Source: Datura wrightii (lineage: Eukaryota > Streptophyta > Magnoliopsida > Solanales > Solanaceae). Taken from it: DNA of 64,000 nt. The stretch is taken from the NCBI GenBank assembly GCA_035772735.1, contig JASDFA010000008.1, positions 6,678,501 to 6,742,500 on the forward strand, read 5' to 3'. The notes below the pieces were generated by a model. It had not been told where the DNA came from and made no database searches. It saw only the letters and a program-made list of their open reading frames with translations. The position numbers were made by a program, and so were the translations under genes. This document shows positions 10,982 through 23,229 of the stretch, piece by piece (within the stretch, counting starts at the first letter, position 1; each line of letters starts with the position of its first letter).

Positions 10982-13350
10982 TGTCATGACCCGAGCCTAC
11001 ATCCTGGACGTAACACAGTACATAAAGTCACAAGTGACCCCAAGTCAACCCTTGTTCTATCATTCACTAGCATTCTGAGTAAACATGCACTCGGAGCTTT
11101 GAAATAATATCATAAAGCATTTATGAAAAGAAAGTTTGAGAACATAAAGTTCAAAACATTTGAATAATACTGAGAAATTTGAAAATCATGTATGTCTGAA
11201 AGCCATCTAACTGAGGAGTTGCTGGGAAAAGCCCCCATCTAACTCAAAGTCTAACCGAAACTTAATAAATGACTGAAAGAAATAATTCCCTTGGATGATA
11301 AGGACTCACACTTCACTGCAGAGGTGGAGAATCTGTACTGCGGCGGCTAGCGATGCTGAGTTTGAGAACCTGCAGCTGTATCATGAAATGATACAGCATA
11401 AAAGTATGCATCAATACTTTGAATGTACTGATAGATGTAAATAACTAAACTGGAAAGACAATTATCTGAACTAAAATAATTTGAACTATCTGAGATGGTC
11501 AAAATGACCCTATCTAGTGGTCGAAGACATGCCCATAATCTGTAACACTAAATTTGAAATACTGCACTGAACTGAACTGATGGATATGAAATTGGACAGA
11601 GAATCTTATTCTAAAACTAAACTACACTGATTATTAGGAGAGTCTATAACCAACATATAACCACGTGACCTAGACGTGGAGTCCGATATATACACCCCAC
11701 CGATAGGACCTAATATACCTTGCCAGGGTTTAAAGGCATGAACTGGGTGATCAAAAAAGTCTGGGGCCAATCAAGCCAATAATCTATAACTGTAACCTAC
11801 GCTAGCAACATAGTTATGGGAACCTGGGTGCACTGGAACCCCGGCCCACTCGGTGCTGAGTCCTACTCCCACGGGAAGACCTATACTGAACTACTAGGCT
11901 GATAGCTCAAAACTAGGGTCCAAGACTAGTCAGGGACATATAACTGAAAGTACCCTGAGAGTCTTATCGGACCAGATTTTGAAACTGGGTTCTAGACTGG
12001 TCAGAGCTGCTCATCTGGAAGCATCGTAACCATCTAAGAACAAACTGAAATCTGAACTGGGGTCCTGGGGAAAGTCAGAGCTATATATCTGAAATTTCAT
12101 AACTGCCTAGTGGACCAATAACTGAATTCTGATTCTAATTCTAATATTTGGGAGGTACTACTAACACCTCAAGAATTGCTAGAGTCAAACTGATTAGTTG
12201 ACAATTTTTGCATAGTTCTGAAGGGATTTTACATTCTAACTAGAGTGAACTATTAAGTAGCTAATAGAGAATCCAACTCATTCCTAAAACATGGGAGTTC
12301 CGTACTATAGCAACAACTCAAGAATTCGAGAAAACTAATTTATCAAGTCTAAAATTATTCTTATAAATGCAATATCTACTCGTTCATATATAATTAGAGT
12401 TCAAGGAAAATTTCAGCCCAAACATGCTTAATTCACTAGAGGGAGATTTTCAAGAAAAATCATCTTCATACAAGAATTCAGGGCTTCAATTCACTCTTGC
12501 AAGAATCTCGATAATTTAAGTAAGAACTAATGGAATTCTTCTCAATAATAAACGAGAATATCATTCTATGGGAGATTGATGAATAATAACATGTAAGTTC
12601 TTCGTATTCGAAAAACTCAAGGCTAAAACTAATTGAGAAGTTATGGAAGAATTTTGGTGGACACAAGGAAAGAATAGTTTCCCTTGTTGAATACCCACAT
12701 ACCTAACAAAAAAACCTGGAGAAATTGCTGAAGAATTGAAGAAGAAAGATCTGCCCTAGTTGATGCTCTAAACTGCTCTGAAAGGAACTCTACGTTCTGC
12801 TTCGTGAAAGTTTGAGTGGGGAATGAGGAAAAGAGTCCGTTACCCCCACTAAAACATCTGAAATAAATGCTAAAACAACGTAGTTTAAAGCTTGGGAGGG
12901 TAGAAAATTACTAAATAGCCCTTAGGAAATCACTGGGAAAAACTGCCAGGTGACGCTAACGGGTCGTGGTGTCTGACCACGACTCGTGGTCACGCCTGTC
13001 AGGTACACTAGATAAAAATTAACTGGGGCTGGTAACGGGGAACATAACGAGTCGTTATTGGGGACCACAACTCATTTTCCCCATTTGCCAAGTACACTGC
13101 TAACTTCTCAAGTTTCTAGATTCCGGCCTGACAACCAGTGACTCAACGAGTCTTGGGACCTGACCATGACTTGTGAGGTCTCCCGTTGGGAACACCGAAT
13201 TTTTCTTAGGCATCCTCCTCATGGTTGACCTAATGAGTCGTTGGGTCCCTTAACGACTCGTTGGGTGGGTCATTCTACAATATTTCTGCAGTTTTCCAGA
13301 TTTTCTAATTTCAGTCCCGGATATTAATTTTGAGCTTTAGGGGTGTTTCA
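10982..13350 (-). repeat. Solo LTR H (Tekay-like) inside G
   Basis: The plus strand starts TGTCATGACCCGAGCC and ends GGGGTGTTTCA, giving 2369 bp in minus sense. It is flanked by ATGCC (10977-10981) and ATGCT (13351-13355), a target-site duplication with one change. Landmarks are the stem-loop at 11375-11397, degenerate repeats of about 80 bp with gtcagagct...tctggaagcatcgtaac near 11990-12100, the AAACAACGTAGTTT block at 12873-12886, and a U3 array of cgactcg/cgagtcg words at 12960-13270. It carries no coding sequence. Confidence 0.85.
11375..11397 (-). other. Conserved LTR stem-loop (copy in H)
   Basis: Arms GCTGTATCAT and ATGATACAGC form a perfect 10-bp stem around GAA. It is the best-preserved copy of the hairpin shared by all Tekay-like LTRs in the window. 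Confidence 0.75.
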
Positions 13351-14826
13351 ATGCTTCTCCTATGAATTCGTTGTAAATGCTTAAGGTAGAAGTTAAGTGT
13401 GTGGGCTTCTGTAAACCTAAGCATGTGAAACAATGTATCTATGCAAAAGTGTAATTTGGACCTATGGACCATAAATGACTCTGTGACACATGCTCAATGA
13501 TATGAATCCGAAAGTTAAAAGTTGTGAAAGTGTAATGCATGATGTGAATCTATAGAAGCTCAGTAATGTAAGACGTTTGAAGAAATACTAATTTGGCTCC
13601 ATGATGGTATGATTTATGCTGATAAAGCATGAGAATGATATTTCAGACTGTTGGGCTTGTTGTTAGTAGAAAGTAGCCCTAATCCTTTCGAAATGAATTT
13701 TGTATGATGAAAATAGTGAATGATCATGTTTCTGACTAGTTGTTGTAGCATAGGACAGATGTATAATGTCAGATCAGTACTCCTTATGTTCTAGTCATCC
13801 AGGGACTATCCATAGCCGAGATTGTTTCCCTTAGTCAGCTCGGGACCCTCCATAGTAGAGAGTGACTCCCTAGTTCAGTCGGGATCCTCCATAGCAGAGA
13901 GTGACTCCCTAGTTCAATCAGGATGCTCCATAGCATAGAGTGACTCCCTAGTTCAATTGGGTTTCTCCATAGTAGAGAATGACTCCCTTAGTTTAGTTGG
14001 GACTCTCCATAGTAGAGAATGACTCCCTTAGTTATGCTATCAGCATGATTCAGTTCTGTATGATTCAAACTTTAGTTTGTAATAGATATTATATAATGAG
14101 ATACAGATTCAGTTATCAGCAATGATCCAGTACAGTGTATGATACAGGTCTCAGCTTCGGCTCTTACTAAATGTTCAGTACTTAACCCTTATGCATGAGT
14201 TCAATGATATTTTAGGATATGAGATCCATATGGAAGTTTCATGTATATAATATATGTGTGTGTGACTTATAAGAGGAGTGTCGCATGTTAAATTAGTTAT
14301 GCTGATGTACTTGTTATTTCCTTATCATATACTTGCATATTTAGTTGTTTACGTTCTTCCCCGCATGCTTAGTACATTCCAAGTACTGACCGCAGGCCTT
14401 TATGTGCTATATTGTTTCATGATATAGATTCAGGTTTCCAGACTTAGCCTCGTGGTTAGATATGCTTCATTCCCTCTCAGCTACTAGTGGTGAGTCCTCA
14501 TCTCTCAAGGACGTGACTTATGTTTATATTTCTTTATGGTTCAATTTTCAGATTTTAGGAGTTAGTTGGGGGCTTATCCCAGCAATTCATCTATTTAGTA
14601 AAGGCTTTCAGACATGTGTAAGCAGATTCAGTTTGTGTATTATGTTTTTCTAGATTATGTTTTTAAATGTAAATCGTGTCTTTCAAAGTTGGTTTCCCCT
14701 CAGTTATTCTTGTCAGATGTTTTATGTTGTTAAGTGTTATGCTATGATTATTCCATGGGTCGACTTGGAGCCTTTTGGGGTTCCTTGTCCCGTGTTACAG
14801 CTAGAGTGTAAACTCGGGTCGTGAAA
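13351..14826 (+). repeat. Solo LTR G, second part
   Basis: Continues G after H. It holds a 39-bp tandem array at about 13801-14034, the sense-strand copy of the conserved hairpin (gtttcatgatatag at 14414-14427), and the end segment gtcgacttggagccttttgg at 14760-14779. It ends ggtcgtgaaa at 14826; intact copies end in gtgaca. The duplicated AAAAT follows. Confidence 0.8.
13801..14034 (+). repeat. 39-bp tandem repeat, about six units
   Basis: The word CTCCATAG recurs at 13848, 13887, 13926, 13965 and 14005 (with TATCCATAG near 13808). The spacing is 39-40 bp and each unit also contains GACTCCCT(T)AGTT. Units differ by a few bases. The array lies in the middle of LTR G, downstream of the putative transcription start, in the non-coding part. 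Confidence 0.85.
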
Positions 14827-14831
14827 AAAAT

Positions 14832-16665
14832 CTTGAAATTAAAACAAGCAAAGATATGAGAGTAAGGATAGCATGCTTTAAATCATCATGGCATCATAAT
14901 CGTAAAACATAAGTCATTCATCATAAACTAAAATATTGCATCCTGAGGTTTTAAAAAAGAAGTTCACAAAGTTTTCATGTTTAAAATCATAAGTAAAAAC
15001 TCATAACTGATCAATGAGTCAGATATACAGTAAACATGATATCATAAATCCTAAACAAAAGTATCATAAATCATGAGAAATAATGGGAGACTCATCATAA
15101 CCGATACCGTTAGCGTAGAGCTTATATGATGCCTAACTATCTCGCTGAAGTTAGTAGAGCCATTCCAAGCTGTCAAAGGCAAGGAACGATAAAGGTGTGA
15201 TATCAATCGTGAACTCTATCGGGCTGGGGGCGATGCCGAAACATGAATATACCTATGTGGCACATAGTTTTGAGACTCAAATTTGGTTGAACCTCTGGCC
15301 TACTTGATGCTAGAAACTACTCTAAAAAACATGCACATGGCTCATAGACATCATCGTGAAAGTATACTTGAACTTGCATGGGCTAGCCGAAACATGAAAT
15401 CAAAATCATACTTGAAAAATACGTGAAATAACCATGAAAGGGATGCCATAAAGTTGGCCATGATACTTGAACTTGAATTTCGTGAAAATCATACATGCTT
15501 GAATAAAACTTCACAACTCGAAATCGTAAAATTCATAAGCTTAGTATTTATAAACTTTCATGCATATTTTGATAATACATCATGACTTGAAATCATAGAC
15601 TCATAAACTTAGAAAACATATGGTCATGCATAATTGGGTAAATCATTATAAACTTAAAGTCATGAATTTGATGGAATTTGAGGTTCACATCTGTCATAAT
15701 AACCATAATTCATCAATTGAAACATGAGGGAATTGAACTCATAGAGAGATCATGGAAGATTTCATTGAACTGGGTCTAATCTTAAAACTTGATTAGAGAC
15801 TTGAATTCAAGAGTTAAGAGTTGGAATCGGGAATGTGGGTGGAATAAATCTTCCATTGATGACCCTACATACCTGGGTAATTGATTCCTTAACTTGGCTT
15901 GAAGACCCAAGAGGATTTGGGAAGTAGGAGGTGATGAACCCGAGCTTCTTCTTGAGAGAAAAATAAAATCTACGGTTGTTGGAAAAAATAAGGATTTAGG
16001 CTAGGTTAAGCCCTTTAATATGACCCTTAGGAAGCCTAAAACAATGTCATTTAAGAGTTAAAAGAATAGAAATTACTAAAATACCCCTAAAGAATCGCAC
16101 TTAAATTTCAGTCGTCACAAGTCGTACCATGACTAGTAGTGACATACCACAGATCATGGTGTTCAAATCTGTGTCTTCTGGGTGGCTTAACAGCTTGCTG
16201 AAACTCTTGTTACGGGTGCTTGGTATGAGTCATACGCATACCACGAGTTGTACCATGACTTGTGGTGACTGGGCTAGTCTTGTCCGTCAAACCTGACAGT
16301 GCTTTACTAAACTGATCATAACTATTTACTCTAAACTCTGATTGACTCAAGCATAGACTAGTTGGAAAGAAGCGTCAAAGGGATTCAATTTGATATGTTG
16401 AATCACCCAAAAACACTTTGTAAAATGAGAGTTATGGTCATGTAAAATTGACCCTTGTAAGAACTTATGTAAAAACTCTATCAATAAGAAGGCTCTCATT
16501 TCAACTTTGTGTTAGAGGTTCCTTATGACTTTAATTTGCATCCAATGCACTTCACACACTTAAAAATTGATCTTAACAACTTTTTTCCATAAAATTCATC
16601 AGATTTGGGTCTATCCACCTACCTAGAACAATTTCAAACTTATCTTAAAAGTTTGAGGTGTTATA
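14832..16665 (-). repeat. LTR of element F, second part
   Basis: Resumes after the AAAAT duplication of G. It follows the group's LTR order: gggagactcatcataaccgat near 15085, a gtagagccattcc block near 15156, an aacctgggc-like tail, then U3 words such as cacgagttgtaccatgactt near 16240-16262. It ends gaggtgttata at 16665; intact copies end in gtgttaca. Confidence 0.65.
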
Positions 16666-16869
16666 ATATCTCACTCACGAACTGATGGTACAAACCATAC
16701 CATCATTCTACGATATGTTACATGTTGCTCGTACCTCCAAAAACACATTGGCCATTCTCTGAACCTCCTTCCTACGACCCTTCAGTATGACCCGTACCAT
16801 CCAGGCACGAGATGTGGGATCCTATCATGGTTTCTTGGCCACTCCCAGACGACTCTTTGAATCCCCTAC
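16666..16869 (-). repeat. Older LTR U3 fragment, left of LTR I
   Basis: 204 bp of U3-like sequence with tacgacc/acgactc words. It is separated from a likely continuation at 19468-19594 by LTR I, which suggests that I inserted into this older LTR. Confidence 0.45.
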
Positions 16870-19467
16870 TTTCATGACCCGAACATAGGTCCGGACTGAG
16901 ACACGGAACCTAGAATCAAGAATGGCTCCAAGTCGACCCATGGCATGAACATAGCGGCTAAAGGGAATATATGAAACGGAAACTAATAAACTAAACATGA
17001 ATAAAAAAACTCTACATGCATAATGATAATAAATAAGAGTTAACACTGACCAAGCGAAAATTCTACATATCATCTGAAAAGCCTCTAACACAACTAAAGA
17101 GCTAATGGGACAACATCCCCAACTAGCTCACTAAAATTCTAAAAGCTAAAAGTAACACAATTAAACAATCTGAAGGTCCTCGAAGGATGAGAACTAACCA
17201 AAAAGAGAACTGGATTATGCTCTGGAGACTAGCTGACGGCGGGACTGAATCTAAGCATCGAAACATGTATCATCAAATAATACAGCATAGAGTATGCGGT
17301 CAATACTTGGAATGTAATGAGTATGCAAGGTAAGTAAAATAGGTTGAGTAAGTATAATTGAAATCATGCACATAAATATAAATAGTAAGATAATGACAGT
17401 AGGGACTGCATGTTAATATCTAAAAACATGTATAATCTTAACTGAATCTCGTATTTAAGGATGACCCAAAGCTAAGAATAAAATCATATGGCTTGCAATA
17501 TCTGAAATCATATGTAAAAGCTTATAAAATGATCATTGGGTCAAACATGTTGAAAACATAAGATCATAAGTCATAAACATGCATAACTGAAATCATGAGG
17601 ATCAATGGTAGGACTCGTCTTAACCGATACTATCATGATAGGGCTTACATGATACCTTAGCTATCTCACTCAAGTGAGTAGAGCCGTCCCAAGCATGCCA
17701 AGGAAAGGGACATAAATGGCACGATATCACTATTAGGGACTTCGTAGGTTTAACTAAGAATATAGACCTATGGTGGCATGTAGTTCTAAGACCTCGAAAT
17801 TTACCTGAACATCGGGCCTACTCGGTCCTAGACACTACTCCCAAAAGCATGAACATAAGGGCTCATATAATTATCGTGAAATCATACATGAAGTTCATGG
17901 GATAGTTAAACCATAACATACTTGATCATACTTGAAAGACATGACCAACCATGAAATAAGGGCCCATGAGTCAGCCAAAATCATAAACTCATAAATCATG
18001 AAGAACATACATGCTTGAGAAAATCACCATACTTGAAATTCATAAATTCATGAAGAGTACTTATAGGAAACCATATCATAAATCATAAACCATAATTTAG
18101 AGCTTGGAGCATCGAAATCATAATAGAATCATAAACTTGACTTTTCATGAAACTTGCATAATTGGGCATAATTTTCTAAAAAAAATTGCAATCATGAATT
18201 TATAATTAAAATAGATATAAAATATGCCCATAAATCTTAAAACATGCTTTGAAACATGAAGGGAATTGACCCATAAATAAATCATAGAGAATTCCATAAA
18301 ATTAGGATAAAACCCTATAAGACCAGGAGCTTGATCTAGAACTTAAATTTATGGAATTAAGGAGAACTTAGAGCATTAGAGTGAAAGAAACTCTAATTCA
18401 TAGCCCTACATACCTGGGTAACCTGAATCTACACTTGACTTTGAAAGCTCAAGAGATTTGTAGAAGAACTTGAACAATTCTAGGCTTGATCTTAAATGGG
18501 GGAGTCCTAATCTCGCAAGCATAGGAGGGGAAGGCTTAGAATAGGTTTAAACCCTTTAAAACACCTCTTTCAGGGCTTAAAATGATGTGGTTTAGGGCTT
18601 AGAAGCATAGAAATTATGAAGACACCCTTACTAATTTCACAAAAAATTTCACATTGCCATGAGTCACGACCAACACCATGAGTCGTACCTCATTATCACG
18701 ACTCGTGGTTACCACCCATTACCAACACTGTCTTGCCCTAATTTATGAAGTTACCAATGGGTTAGACCATGACTCATACCATCAAACGACGAGTCGTTGG
18801 ATCCACCTATGGTCACTGCTTCCAAAAATCCTCAGTCCTTTTCCACTGGTGCAGGCCACGACTCATTATTTCCCACAACAAGTCATACCATGACTCATTC
18901 CTCCCAAACATAGCACACCAGAACCCATTACAATCTTACTATAAGTCGTACCACTAACCTAGGACTCATGATCTGTTCTCATGGTTCACTCATCCAACTC
19001 CTCCATCCTTCTAACGAGTAGTACAACAACCCATAGTTTTCCAAAATGAGTCATACAACGACTCGTATCTTTCATCCAGGGTAACTCAGTCCTCAAATAA
19101 TGATTCATCCTACGACTTGTTGGTCCTTCTCATGACTCATACCATGAGTCGTCCTGAGATGTTTTTTCCAACTTTTATTACTGATCACATTTCTAATCCC
19201 AAGGCCAATCTTAGAAATTTTCGGGATATTACACCTACTATAGACCATAGGTACGACCATAGTGACCTTGTACGACTCGTGACATCCAATCATAGTTCCT
19301 CTATCCTTATGTGTTGAATCCTCTGGATATCTCAGTATGGGTCTTGGTACGACTTATACCAAGGACATATGGACCATACCGTGGATCGTACTGAGACATT
19401 TCCTAGTTTTCTTTGCTTGATCAAACTTCAAATCGAGTCTGGTCTTAGAAATTTTGGGGGTGTTACA
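16870..19467 (-). repeat. LTR I (Tekay-like, probably solo)
   Basis: The plus strand begins tttcatgacccgaacatagg (intact form tgtcatgaccc) and ends gggggtgttaca, giving about 2.6 kb in minus sense. It contains the stem-loop tgtatcatcaaataatac near 17268, the gactcgtcttaaccgatacc block near 17612, an aaaatgatgtggtttagg block near 18579, and the densest cgactcgt/cgagtcgt word array in the window at 18660-19400. No primer site or coding sequence adjoins it. The flanking five bases (CCTAC and TATAC) agree at only three positions, so no target duplication is claimed. Confidence 0.75.
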
Positions 19468-19594
19468 TATACAGATAGGCTCCTTTAGTTATATAAAAGA
19501 TGTATATTTTTCATATATTTTTAGATTTCCAATTTTCTGAGAGCATTATGTTAAAATGAACATAGTCTGGCCTTAGAAACTTTTGGGGTATTTA
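19468..19594 (-). repeat. Older LTR U3 fragment, right of LTR I
   Basis: The segment ending gtctggccttagaaactttt then ggggtattta resembles the cttaggcacttccagggtattaca-type terminus of the group's LTRs. It is probably the far end of the fragment at 16666-16869. Confidence 0.45.
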
Positions 19595-19964
19595 TTTTTA
19601 TTTGTCTATTTTATTCAAAATTAATTTTTATTTTTACTTCTTCATTTTACTTATTAAGAGAAAAAGATTCTTTTTCATTTTTTTTCTCTTAGCATTAGTT
19701 ACTAATTCCAAATCAATTCTCAAGTCTATTAAGATCTTAGTTGTTTTCATTTAGATTTAGACTTATGAATATGTATGTATATTTGAATGATCAAGATATT
19801 ATCTCTAGATCTAAATATTAAATGATTAAGACTATTTATTTTTCCACATTTGAATATGCATTATTTTTTTATTTGTAAACATAATATATAATTCTATTAA
19901 ATATTAAAAATAATATAAATTTAAAATAAAATTATTATTTGATACAAAATAAGACATTTATGTT

Positions 19965-20215
19965 CATTAGTGGTGGTGGAGATAGTTTGTAGTTGTGGTG
20001 GTGGTAATGGTTGTTGTTAGTGGCTAAAAGTTTAGTGGTGATATTTTTCATGTGGAGGTGGTTGTTTCTATAGTGACTAGCATGATAGCAACGGTTAATA
20101 GTGGTGGTAAAGTTGGTTGATGTTAGCAGTTGACGGTGCTGATGGTGGTGGCTAAAGAATGATGATGGTTAATGATGTTTTCATGGTAGTTAGCCACAAC
20201 TCAATGAAGTAGGCA
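19965..20215 (+). repeat. GGT/GTT-rich degenerate trinucleotide block 1
   Basis: Repeated ggtggtgg, gttgttg and gtggtaatgg words. It shares a gttagtggctaaa string (20015) with block 2, so the two blocks look like diverged copies of one sequence. Confidence 0.6.
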
Positions 20216-20514
20216 ACAACTGCTATTAGGGTCTGTCTTAAGGCATTGGCTATCCTAAAAACATATTTTTTTTATTATTGCATGAGTTCCTTTTTGATAT
20301 AAAATACAATGACTACAAATTAAACTAAAAACGGAATGTTGACTGTTCAAAAACCTGAAAATGGCAATCTCGACTTAGAACAATCAAACGCTTATCAAGA
20401 GTCACATGGGTACCCCCACTAGGTAGCATATTTATGATATCCCCATCAAGATCTAACTTTAAGAGGATACTATTCATATCATTTTCATATTGTTGCTGGC
20501 ATAGCTAGATGTAA

Positions 20515-20895
20515 TGTTCGAGGTGGTTGATAGTCAGAATTTACTACAGTGTTAGTAGTGACTTATAGTGGTGGTGATGGTGGTGGTGGCATGGTGTTAG
20601 TGGCTAAACAATGTGTAGTGGCAGTTGGCAGAAGTACTTGTTGTGATGGTAAAGGTGGTTGGTAGTAGGGATTGATCATAGTGATGGTAGAGATGGTGGA
20701 GGTGGTAGCGCTAGTAGCAGTAGATATAATTAGAATGAAAGAGATAGAAGATATGGTAGTGACTAACATTAGTGGTTGACAACGGTGGTTGCGAGTGATG
20801 GTTGTGATGACAGAGGTAGTTAGTGATGGTGGCTGGTGATTGATGACAATAATAGTGGTTGACAATAGTGATGATGGTTGTGATGCCAAAGATGA
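20515..20895 (+). repeat. GGT/GTT-rich degenerate trinucleotide block 2
   Basis: Same composition as block 1, with gttagtggctaaacaatg at 20596 and many gtggtgatggtggtgg words. Ser/Thr/Ile-rich open frames on the opposite strand are products of this trinucleotide bias. Confidence 0.6.
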
Positions 20896-22047
20896 CTTTT
20901 CGATGGTATGCAGGTTTGGTCATTTTAATAAGGATAATTTTGTTTATTTAGTTTTTGTCTTTTTTTTTTCTTTTCTTTTCTTTTTTTAAATAAGAATAAA
21001 ATACAATAAGAAAAATGTTGGTTAATTATTTTTAACTTAATAAAAATATTAAATAGTAAAATATTATAAATAAGAAAAATCCTAAATTACTAACTTATTT
21101 ATTAAAACTAACTAAAAATAATTTTTTTTTTGTAAATTTCTTTTTCCCATGGATGGTTGATTGCCTTCTTTTTAATATATAGAAGATATAGATTTGAAAT
21201 ATATTTAAAAATTATATTAAATAGATAACTATTACTATGATTAAAAATTATTAGAATTTAAATTTTAAAAATCAAGAACACTGTCAAAATTTATATTTTC
21301 AAAAAATACATATAAATTAAAAGAAAATAATAACCAATTATTGCCTATCTAACTAATTATATTCTAAAACTATCACATTGTTTTCTCCTACATTTTCACT
21401 TAGCCATAATTCTAAGCTAGACTTTTTTTCTTTTAAGTATATACTAGTATATGTATCTGCACATTGCACGGTTTATATTTAAATAATTAATTATATCAAG
21501 TAATTTTATGTTTTATTGAGAACATTATATTATATCATTTTACTGACATTTCAACTGTCATTATATTTTCTCAATTCAATATATTTCTATCACAAAAAAG
21601 AAAATTTAAAAAAAGAATCATGTATCAGTTAATAATATTTATGTTCCTTATTTTTGGTATTATATTATCAACTATCTAGCATTATCACTTTTGTGAATAT
21701 GAATTCATAATTTTTCAATAATATCTGTGAGTACTATTTATTTTATTTTATTTATTTTATATATTGATATGAAGTATAACTATCTTTATATTACTTTTAT
21801 CCCACTTTTTGTAACTTTTTCTATCATAATATTTTAATTAATATTCTTACATTGGATATTTTACTTATATTTAAATAGTGGCATATCTATATATACAATT
21901 TGTTGCTTGAATTTATTCATTTTCAATAAATTAAATCTTACCTTAAATTTTGGGTCATGAATTATTTATATCATAAAGTTTTATAATTCAACAATGATAA
22001 AAATTTTCTCATATTCTTCATTTATAAATTTAAATCATATTTTATTC

Positions 22048-22125
22048 ATATATATATGTATGTGTGTGTGTTGTGTGTATATGTGTATGTATATGTGTGT
22101 ACACACACACACATATATATGTATA
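22048..22125. repeat. TG/TA microsatellite with central dyad
   Basis: Alternating TA and TG units turn into CA units at a GTAC centre near 22101. Thus atgtgtgt is followed by acacacac, forming a natural palindrome in alternating purine-pyrimidine sequence. Confidence 0.8.
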
Positions 22126-22655
22126 GATTTAGATGATATATAATAGATTTGTAGATGTATATTCTTGAATATCATTTTATATATTTATAATATAGAGTTA
22201 TAAATTTCAAATTTTAAAATAAGTGTCCAATAAAATTTAAACATTAGACATATCTAAAATCGAATATTTTAAAAATAAAAAAAATACAATTCTATAACCT
22301 GTAAATTTTTTAATTGCCCCATTATCCTATTTAAAAATACTTTTGTAGTTCCTATTTTATTGAAGAGGAACTACATTAAAGAAGCATATTCTTGAACTGC
22401 AGAAGCATAATCTTGAATTTCTCACTAAGAAAACTATAAAGACATAAATATAAAGAAGGCAGAATAGTTATAATTTAAGCGCACAAAAAAAAAAAGCAAA
22501 CAGCAAAATTTAACTCTTTTAAATTGTATGCAAATATTTTTTGATGGAGAAAAAATAACTTTTAAATTTATTTGTCTAAATAGTATAAATTTCGTTAAAG
22601 TTAGTTAAATTTACTTTTTGCAACTTACTCAAATAATATTTCTACTTTATATACC

Positions 22656-23205
22656 AGTACATTTTTTTGTACTGACATCTCCTTTCCTGCAGGTCCAGAT
22701 CGAGACTAAGATAGACCGCTCCAACAAGAGCTACAGAGTTCAACGATTTTTGTAAGCTCCAATTCTTCTTGGAGCTGAAGAGTTAGAGGTCTACCTTTAT
22801 TTTTGAGTATGTGTATAGTAGTTAAGTAGGTCAGGACCTTGTCCCAAATATATGTCAATTAGATTACTCTTAAAGGCTTGCATAAGTTTTCAGTATGTCA
22901 TTTATGGCTTTGCAGGCCTTTTGTTCAATTATTGTACTGTTCATAGCCTTGTCGGCTTGTTGTTTAGTAACTAAGGTACTTGTAGCTTGTCTACATTGTG
23001 TGTATATATATATTGGGTTACCAACTTCCTAAAGTATTTTTTTTCTTGATATCTTGTCAGTTTTGTTAATTTGTATTTTGTAGCATAGTTATCATGGTGG
23101 TCTTGTCGGATTAATTGTTATACAAGTCGTAGGAGTTTCAGTGGCTAGCTCGATCAAGTATGGTACAGGGTACAGGTTATGCCTCCTTAGGTTTTGGGCA
23201 TGACA
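22656..23205 (+). repeat. LTR remnant, 3' portion
   Basis: Non-coding sequence with a tttgcaggcc...cttgtcggctt block (22910-22960), ending in ttttgggcatgaca at 23205. This is the same type of terminus as the gtgaca ends of the Tekay-like LTRs. The left part of the LTR is not recognisable in the AT-rich DNA. The LINE follows almost directly. Confidence 0.5.
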
Positions 23206-23229
23206 ATGTCATAGACTTGAATATTCCAA

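Larger units (their letters stand above)
19595..22655. other. AT-rich DNA without recognisable gene
   Basis: Strongly A/T-rich, with long T and A runs. No extended reading frame has plausible composition. Two GGT/GTT-rich blocks and one microsatellite are listed separately. 20225-20515 is a stretch of ordinary composition that I do not recognise. A gtatctgcacattgcacgg string near 21454 resembles the ends of some small plant transposons, but no terminal repeats could be found. Confidence 0.5.

Noticed and set aside
13801..14034. CRISPR-like periodic repeat
   Set aside because: Units of 39-40 bp are repeated end to end with no unique spacers, inside a plant LTR, so it is a minisatellite.
16865..19472. 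Target-site duplication for LTR I
   Set aside because: CCTAC and TATAC agree at only three of five positions, which is too weak to claim.
20563..20889. Ser/Thr/Ile-rich open frame on the minus strand
   Set aside because: Product of GGT/GTT trinucleotide bias read on the complementary strand.
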